DNA of 28,132 bases from Entrophospora sp. SA101 (lineage: Eukaryota > Glomeromycota > Glomeromycetes > Entrophosporales > Entrophosporaceae), in the NCBI GenBank assembly GCA_958430865.1, contig CAUDNR010003891.1:45637-73768 (forward strand), given 5' to 3'. The number at the start of each line of letters is the position of its first letter. Position 1 is the stretch's first letter. The notes under the pieces are model-generated. The model searched no databases, was not told the DNA's origin, and worked only from the letters and a program-made list of their open reading frames with translations. A program made the translations under genes and the position numbers. Shown piece by piece: positions 20,501 to 28,132 of the stretch.

Positions 20501-21477
20501 CTAATAAAATTCACGCATATGACATTTGGTCATAGCAGGTTGGTCTCTACGATAAACTTTAGCAATTTGATATCTTTTAAAATTTTGATATTGTGGCCTC
20601 ATTAATTGCCAAAAAAACAAAAAAATAGAATAATTTTTAAAATAAATATTTTCATATAAACTTACAGTTAGATCATACTGTAACGAACAAAGTTCTTCGC
20701 CTTGATCTTTTAAATCAAATATCAATTTACCATCTTCACTATATTTACCAGATAAAATTTCTTTTGGCTCAAAAACTGGAGTGTCTATTGTAACTGCACC
20801 ATGTTTTTTAACAATTGAAATAATATTTGATCTTTGTCATTTCTTTTTCGTTATAATCTTTAGAAAAGTTTCTAATCGGTTTTTTATATTCTACAATCAA
20901 ACCTCGATAGGCCGAACCACTATAGGCCGATTTTCGCTTTATGACGATGCCAAATTGGTTAGCCAAAAACATAATTAAAATATCTTGTTAAGCCGAATTT
21001 GATATAATTTGATAAACCCCGAGCTTAAGATTCGTCTCATAATGATAAAATTCGGTTTATAACTACCTTAAAAGTAAATATCTACACATGAATAGTAATA
21101 ATACTAATACTATTCAGTATCATAAACCGAATTTTGATAGGTCGATCGATTCCCAAAAGTTCGGTTTATCAAGATTTGACTGTATTATTAATTTAATTAC
21201 CTTTGGTGTTTTTAAATGTAAAAAGCATGTTATTTTTACTTTTAGAACTCTCGTCAGTTAAAGAAAGATAACTGGTTCTTTAAATCAGTCAAAACTCCAG
21301 TTCTGTATCAATTAAAGTTTTATCAACATCTTGAGTTTTTAATAATCGAGTTGTTTCATCCTGTTCTTTAATTTTAAATTTTAATGTTTCATGTGTTTCA
21401 TTCATAAATTGATAACTTTGTATGTTGAACATTTTGTGTGTTACATACGAAACATTAATATGAAAACATTTTTCCAC
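20501..21477 (-). pseudogene. histidyl-tRNA synthetase 5' fragment, broken
   Basis: Reading the minus strand from 21477, an N-terminal WHEP-like helix (LKFKIKEQDETTRLLKTQ, DVDKTLIDTELEF) is followed by in-frame stops, then LFTFKNTKG and a GT donor. The next exon gives [12 protein letters not shown], a +1 shift, then [39 protein letters not shown] and [17 protein letters not shown] (motif 1 region). A further exon gives [20 protein letters not shown] and KCHMREFY (motif 2), then a stop at 20501-20503. These are the class II HisRS landmarks in order. The VPFARYLA segment is disrupted and everything after motif 2 is missing. The intact essential gene must be elsewhere. A MITE (20894-21182) sits in the intron after NTKG. 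Confidence 0.85.
20894..21182. mobile_element. 289-bp pogo/Tigger-like MITE with TA target duplication
   Basis: The left end is CAATCAAACCTCGATAGGCC and the right end in reverse complement is CAGTCAAATCTTGATAAACC; both run on into GAAC, so about 19 of 24 positions match. TA borders both ends (20892-20893, 21183-21184). Sub-terminal copies of the GGCCGA / AAACCGAATTTTGATAGG theme occur inside. It is non-coding. It lies in an intron of the histidyl-tRNA synthetase relic. Confidence 0.82.
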
Positions 21478-21615
21478 TATTGCTTGCTATGGGATATTTA
21501 GATATGAAATTCTGATTGGCTAATTTTAATTTGATATAAATTTTGTAGAAATAAGATACTCGTGTAACTTCTACAAAATAATCCTCGCGACTTTTCTGAT
21601 AGTATTTAAAAAAAA
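21478..21615. promoter_or_regulatory. compact divergent promoter with CCAAT element and 11-bp inverted repeat
   Basis: Only 138 bp separate the histidyl-tRNA synthetase relic start (minus) from the thiolase start (plus). It contains GATTGGCTAA (21513-21522, a CCAAT box on the minus strand). It also has a perfect inverted repeat ATTTTGTAGAA / TTCTACAAAAT at 21540-21550 and 21569-21579, with 18 bp between. Thiolase transcription must start inside or near this region; the repeat could bind a dimeric regulator or form a hairpin in a 5' leader. Function is inferred from position. Confidence 0.5.
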
Positions 21616-23387
<1,772 letters not shown>

Positions 23388-23860
23388 CAACTTTATCTGA
23401 TATGACAAGATATTTATTTAAAATTTTAATTTATGCAATCCAAATATTTCATATTAAGAAAAACAAATGTAACTGAAACAATGTTACACATAAAGATTAA
23501 AAAATACCATTGGTGTTCTGAGAAAATTAAAAAAAGATCTGCATTTACTATTGTTTTAAACTTTAAATGCGTCATAAAAAATCAATGATCCCACTAATGA
23601 AGATAAAACATTGATTTGAAGAAGTCAAATAGTAAATAATATATTAGACTGTATAACAAAAAACCAAGTCTATGTATTAAAAACATTTAGATAAAGAGAT
23701 ATTATTATATTAATATTTTTATTTAGAATTTACTTAAGCATATATATATTCTTGCATCAACTTGAAATTCATTGAATATTTTGATTTTCAAATTGCGTAA
23801 TGATCTTCAAGCCAATTATTGAGTGATATCTGAAAGGGAAATCATTACAAAATTTAGTCA
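23388..23860. other. intergenic, AT-rich, no gene seen
   Basis: This is the 3' flank of the thiolase gene leading into helicase-relic DNA. I see no coding stretch, terminal repeat or clear tandem array. Confidence 0.5.
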
Positions 23861-24311
23861 ATGAAATCGGGCAACTCGGGTAAAACACAAAATCTGCAAT
23901 GGTCCATTGGGGTAACAACTGATGTCGATGTAGAAAACATGAAAGTGAGAGTTGCTTCTTCTGTTCACTCTGGAATAGTAGTTGTAGATATCAAAAAACA
24001 GGTATCAAATTTCTTAGTGAATGGTATTCCTGGCAAGTAGGGAACAATTTCCAATCCAAATGCTTTTGCATTGACAGTACATAAAACTCATTCATTAACT
24101 TTACATGACGTATCTCTCTTAGTCTCGATTCCCAAATATTTGCAGCAGGTCAAGCATATGTATCTCTAAGTCGTTGCACTGATTGGGAGAAGGTTAAAAT
24201 AATGCACTTGCAAGGGAAGCATTTATTACTGATCAATCAATGGTAGCAGAATACGAACGTTTAGAAAGAATTTCTGCCAACTCGCTTCCATTTTCTGTAC
24301 CTCGACAGTAA
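23861..24311 (+). pseudogene. PIF1-like helicase C-terminal relic
   Basis: One frame reads LQWSIGVTTDVDVENMKVRV, then IVVVDIKKQVSNFLVNGIPG, a stop, and NAFALTVHKTHSLTLHDVS. A second frame continues LDSQIFAAGQAYVSLSRCTD with WEKVKIM, and a third gives AREAFITDQSMVAEYERLER to a stop at 24309. FALTVHK(T/S)QS.TL...... followed by FA.GQAYVSLSRC is the motif V/VI region of PIF1-family helicases. Such copies spread with Helitron-type elements and are numerous in these fungi. One stop and at least two frameshifts make it dead. It lies 156 bp before the SET gene. Confidence 0.8.
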
Positions 24312-24467
24312 TACTGTAATTGTAATAGAATTAATATTATCGTCATTGGCATGTAAAAACAAAATAAAAAATAAAAAAATTTTGTTGTTGTACGAATCAC
24401 AAATCTCTCTATTTGTACTGGTCGGCTACGAAGTCACCACAAATCAAATTCTCTAGTTGTAATAATA

Positions 24468-25747
24468 ATGACAACAAGTTCAGCTTTGCAGACTTTACTT
24501 AATTGGTCAAAAGGTGATTGATAATGTAAACAAAATTTGTTATATAAGGAACATATATATAAAATTTGATAGTTTATTTTTTTCAATTTTCAACTAAATT
24601 TATTTATATATGCATAATTATTTACGAAATAGAAAGTGGAGTTGTATCTGATGTAGAAGTTCAAGAAATACCAGATAAAGGCTTAGGTTTTGTCACTAAA
24701 CAAGCTACATTGTGTGACAACAAAGTGGTGGCATTTATTCCTTTCTCACTCACAATCAGCAAAACAAAAATAAACAGATTTGCAAAAGAAAAGGCCCCAA
24801 AACTAGATGAAACTATTCAATTGTTGAAAAATAGTGGCCAAACATTAACAGAACGATTGGCAATAATATTTTATCTCCTGTATGAACGAGTTGGACGGGC
24901 TGCTTCTGGTGACCCACCATCTATATGGAAAGAATATGTGGACATATTACCACGTACATTACACACCCCATTATTTTATAATGAGTCATTGAAAACATGT
25001 CTTAATGGAACAAGTTTAAAAGCAGCAGTAGAGGCAAAACATAAAAAGCTTGAACGAGAGTATGCTTTGTTTCGTCCTTATTTTAATAATTGGACATTGT
25101 CATTACAAAACAACAATAACAATAATGTGGTAGTGGTGGATTCAGCAGTGACATTTGAGCATTATAAATGGGCCGATGGAATTTTTTGGTCAAGGATATT
25201 ATCATTTGGCAGTCGTTTTGAATTTGCGCCATTGGATCAAACCCCTTATAGAACAGAATTGATGGATGATTATCATCTAGTGCCATATCTTGATTTTGCT
25301 AATCACTCATTAACACCATGTGCTCGGTGGGAACTTACAACCGAAGGTGTGGAATTGGTCTTAACAAAATTAGATTCAGATGAGCAACTTTTGCCAGAAA
25401 CAGAAATTTGTATTTCATATGGTGATAAACCAAATTCAGAATTATTATTTATTCATGGTTTTACATTAAGTGATAATCCATGTTCTACTATATCTTTTAA
25501 TTTACCATTTTATGAAACGGATGAATTAATACAGGCAAAACTGTTGTTCTTACAAGATCATGGTATCAAACCTTTAGTAACTTTAAAACGAAAAAAAGGA
25601 GGAACAGAGTTATCAGAATATTCCACGAAAGCTATGTGGTTATGTGTTTTGACTGAAGATTATGGTCTCAAAGTGTCAGAACCTTCAATTGATTCACCAA
25701 CGATTGAGCTAATCATAAATGACAAGGTTATAGCCGATAAGATTTGA
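24468..25747 (+). CDS. SET-domain protein-lysine methyltransferase (SETD3/RKM/Rubisco-LSMT type), C-terminus cut off
   Basis: Exon 1 (24468-24513: MTTSSALQTLLNWSK) joins exon 2 (from 24633) in phase 1, giving 386 codons. The start is chosen because an LLNW helix commonly begins this family and the splice keeps frame; the ATG at 24566 lies in the intron. SET landmarks are DKGLGFVTKQ, the i-SET helices (ERLAIIFYLLYERV, WKEYVDILP), ILSFGSRFEF, LVPYLDFANHS (SAM/pseudoknot motif), ICISYGDKPNSELLFIHGF and the start of the Rubisco-LSMT-type substrate-binding domain. The native sequence ends at 25730; the last codons (through IADKI, stop at 25745) come from the duplicated block inserted or joined there. 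Most of the C-terminal substrate-binding domain is therefore missing. Targets in this family are ribosomal proteins, elongation factor or actin; which applies here is unknown. Confidence 0.85.
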
Positions 25748-27370
25748 AGCTCGAGTCATGAACAATAACTTATCGGTTAACTTTTTTTAAAATGATACTA
25801 TAAGCAATTAATTGATTATAGACGATCTGCACCAGTCAAGATTTTTCCGGAAAAATTACTTAAAAAGGAAAAGATATCTGTAATTTATCATTATTAAAAT
25901 TTTGCTGGAAAGTCCGGGAAAATTATTAGTATTTCACTATTATCCTGACTGCGATTTGTTTCTTTAGTTTTATCTATGTACAACATTATTTAATTATGTT
26001 ACACACTATTTAAACATAAAAAAAAAATTTCTTTGTCATCCAGTTCCCATTTTTTTATTGTATAAATATGATTTGATATTTTTATTAGTTATAATAAATC
26101 TTTGTTATAGTTTATTATTATGTAAAAAAACAAATTGAACCTTTTTGTTGGCACAGCCCATTTACGAAGCATCATATTTAGCTTTATTACACAGAGAGCA
26201 AGCCAATCCAAAAAAAAATTTGAAAATTCATTGTTGAATAAAAAGTAAGATAAAAGATCCTGGTTCTTATTAATTAATGATTTCATCTACACAGCATCAA
26301 GAATTCTCTTGTGTGATCTATACTTTTTTTTTTACTAAAATCCCTTCTTGTAACGTACATGTATATCCAATTTTTTATACGAATTGTTGTCAATGATGCC
26401 TTTTCTTCAAATCGATTTGTAAATTGATTTTTAGAACGATTTTAAGATTTTTTCAAAAGAATTGAACAAACGCGTTGTTACACAGATTTACTCTAATCTT
26501 ATATATAGCTAAATAATTTCGTGTTGGTTAATTACTATTACTGGATAATAATTATTTTTTTTGACTTTTGCTAAATTTGGTAAATTAATCTTTATTAAAT
26601 AAATATGCTTTATGATCGTGTAACTTCGTTCACCCAAAGTAATTTCTTTTTGTAGCTGTAATATATTATATGCATACATCTATGTAATATTCATTAAGTT
26701 TCTTTCTACTCTTTGATTTACTAAAGTACACAGAATATGATATAAAAGGAAGATGTTTTACACGTTAATAAATAATGTTGAATAAAATATAAATTTGTAC
26801 AATTGTGTCATATAGATTTAACTATTTCATCATAATCTATCTCGAGATAAAAATTTCTAAAAAAAAATTATTATTTTTTTTTCTTTCATTAATTAATTAA
26901 TTAATAAATTAAATTATTGTTTTTTTTACATTATTAAATAATTATAATATTATTAATAATAATGAATGATAATGAATATTATTTTAAAAGATATTCTCAT
27001 AATGTAACAACTAAAGCAATTTCAGTCGTTGACTCTTATTTCCATTATTTTAAAGAAATACTTATTTCAAAATCATGGGAACCTTTGATTCATTTTGGTA
27101 TATAGATTATAATTACTAACAACTATAATTACTATAATCAAAAAATTTTAATTACTAGTTTTATTTACAATATTAAATTTATTATATTTATGCGAACAAT
27201 TTTTCATTCAAGCTCAAAACACTCTTTTATCTTTAATGGCACGAATTGACCAAGGTCATCTTCGAGTTTTAACCCAAGACCGCATTTATGAATTTGGTCC
27301 TAAAGACGCTAAATTAAAAAGTGAAATAAAAGTTGTTAATGATTCTTTTTGGATTCGTTTATTATTATTG
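25731..27370 (+). repeat. 1640-bp direct duplication, copy B
   Basis: This is an apparently perfect copy of 11469-13108 in the same orientation. Its left junction lies inside the SET-methyltransferase coding sequence, where flanking and copied DNA share TAG. Its right junction lies inside CFA exon 2, where ATTG (27367-27370) is shared with the following inverted block. It brings the 1.2-kb CFA upstream region, exon 1, intron 1 and most of exon 2. Confidence 0.95.
26962..27370 (+). pseudogene. truncated 5' copy of the CFA synthase gene
   Basis: Exon 1 (26962-27097) and the first 158 bases of exon 2 (27213-27370) are identical to the intact gene at 12700. The copy ends in the IRLLLL codons and then runs into the antisense of the second BTB-TLDc gene. 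The frame continues as NLINGMISSSIHFNSLKSSL to a stop at 27491-27493, so a chimeric protein could be translated: about 100 CFA N-terminal residues plus 41 unrelated ones. All SAM-binding and catalytic motifs are absent. The upstream region is fully retained, so it may still be transcribed. Confidence 0.92.
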
Positions 27371-28132
27371 AACCTTATTAATGGAATGATATCTTCTAGT
27401 ATACATTTTAACTCTTTAAAATCATCCTTATTCCACTCTGAAATATCCTTTTCCAATTCTTCATTTTGTTTTATTCCCCATTGGATCACATAATTCCAAA
27501 CATTAATTTCATCTAATTCCAAATCATCTCTTTGTAAAATATATAAAAGCATAGGCTTTCCTATTGTAGCCATGTTATCATATTTTAAAAATAAGAATGG
27601 ATTTTTACAAATTAGTTCACTACAATAATCTCGAAGTAAAGTGAATGATTGATAGTTTGATGAAACTTTGTGGAGATAAATTAAATTTTGTTGAATCCAT
27701 TCTTTTCCTTCTTTCAATAAATGAACTTGTAAAGCATCAATAAATTCATTAAAACATAATTCATCACATGCTTCAAGAAGTTCAAATATTTCATTTGGCT
27801 TTAGATTATCAATATTAATAACTCCATTATAAATATATCTTTAAAGAATAAAATTATATAATAATAATAATTTTAGAATCTTAATATTTATATGATATTT
27901 AAAAAAAAACACCAATCAATAAACTTACATTAAAAGAACTTCAAATATTTTTGGAGAAATATTTTCTTTTTGAAATAAAATAATACCTTCATCAGATCTT
28001 TTTACCCAATTATCTGATAAAGCTGTTTTAAAATACGATGATCTTGTTTTTAAAATATTGGAATGAGCTTTAAAAGTTTTAACATCCTGGTCCACTCCAA
28101 CTCTGATTTCTATATCTAAAAACTTTGATTCA
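27367..28132 (-). pseudogene. inverted partial copy of BTB-BACK-TLDc paralogue 2
   Basis: Reverse complement of 14828-15593. On the minus strand it holds the end of exon 1 (28132-27929), the whole intron (27928-27839) and exon 2 up to 27367, corresponding to the BTB domain and most of BACK. The entire TLDc domain is absent because the sequence switches at 27367 into antisense CFA sequence, where the frame adds NNKRIQKESLTTFISLFN and stops near 27286. The 5' part of this gene copy would lie beyond the window. Two substitutions against the source occur within the last 30 bp (28105, 28117). Confidence 0.92.

Overview
The window looks like nuclear DNA of an arbuscular mycorrhizal fungus of the Rhizophagus type (Glomeromycotina). 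The evidence is very high A+T, short GT-AG introns, two BTB-BACK-TLDc genes plus a TLDc relic (this family is strongly expanded in these fungi), and heavy decay of DNA transposons between genes. The species is inferred, not proven. I found no tRNA, rRNA, CRISPR array or bacterial-type operon, and no clearly new multi-gene system. The most interesting object is a chimeric rearrangement at the right end.

Left part (1-6602): a 3'-truncated ferric-reductase/NADPH-oxidase-like membrane gene (minus strand) lies head to head with a Reeler-domain membrane protein (plus). Then come a seven-exon TRAP-alpha gene (an ER translocon-associated protein) and a two-exon BTB-BACK-TLDc gene.

Middle left (6603-11468): a transposon graveyard. 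It holds two pogo/Tigger-type transposase C-terminal relics, a 246-bp foldback element flanked by TAA, a 492-bp TA-flanked Tc1/mariner-type MITE, degenerate tandem repeats, and a decayed element with a transposase relic inside diverged inverted arms.

Centre (11469-16331): a six-exon cyclopropane-fatty-acyl-phospholipid synthase (460 aa) is followed 137 bp later by a second BTB-BACK-TLDc gene (513 aa) with the same intron position and phase as the first.

Middle right (16332-21615): a TLDc relic, a Tc1-type transposase relic, two pogo-like MITEs with TA duplications, and a broken histidyl-tRNA synthetase copy with one MITE in an intron. This copy is head to head with an intact eight-exon cytosolic acetyl-CoA C-acetyltransferase (397 aa).

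Right end (23388-28132): a PIF1-like helicase relic and a SET-domain lysine methyltransferase gene cut off at 25731. At that point a 1640-bp direct copy of 11469-13108 begins (CFA synthase upstream region, exon 1 and most of exon 2). It switches at a 4-bp microhomology into an inverted copy of 15593-14828 (second BTB-TLDc gene), which runs to the window end. The result is a truncated methyltransferase, a truncated CFA synthase, and a promoter-bearing CFA fragment reading into antisense BTB-TLDc sequence.
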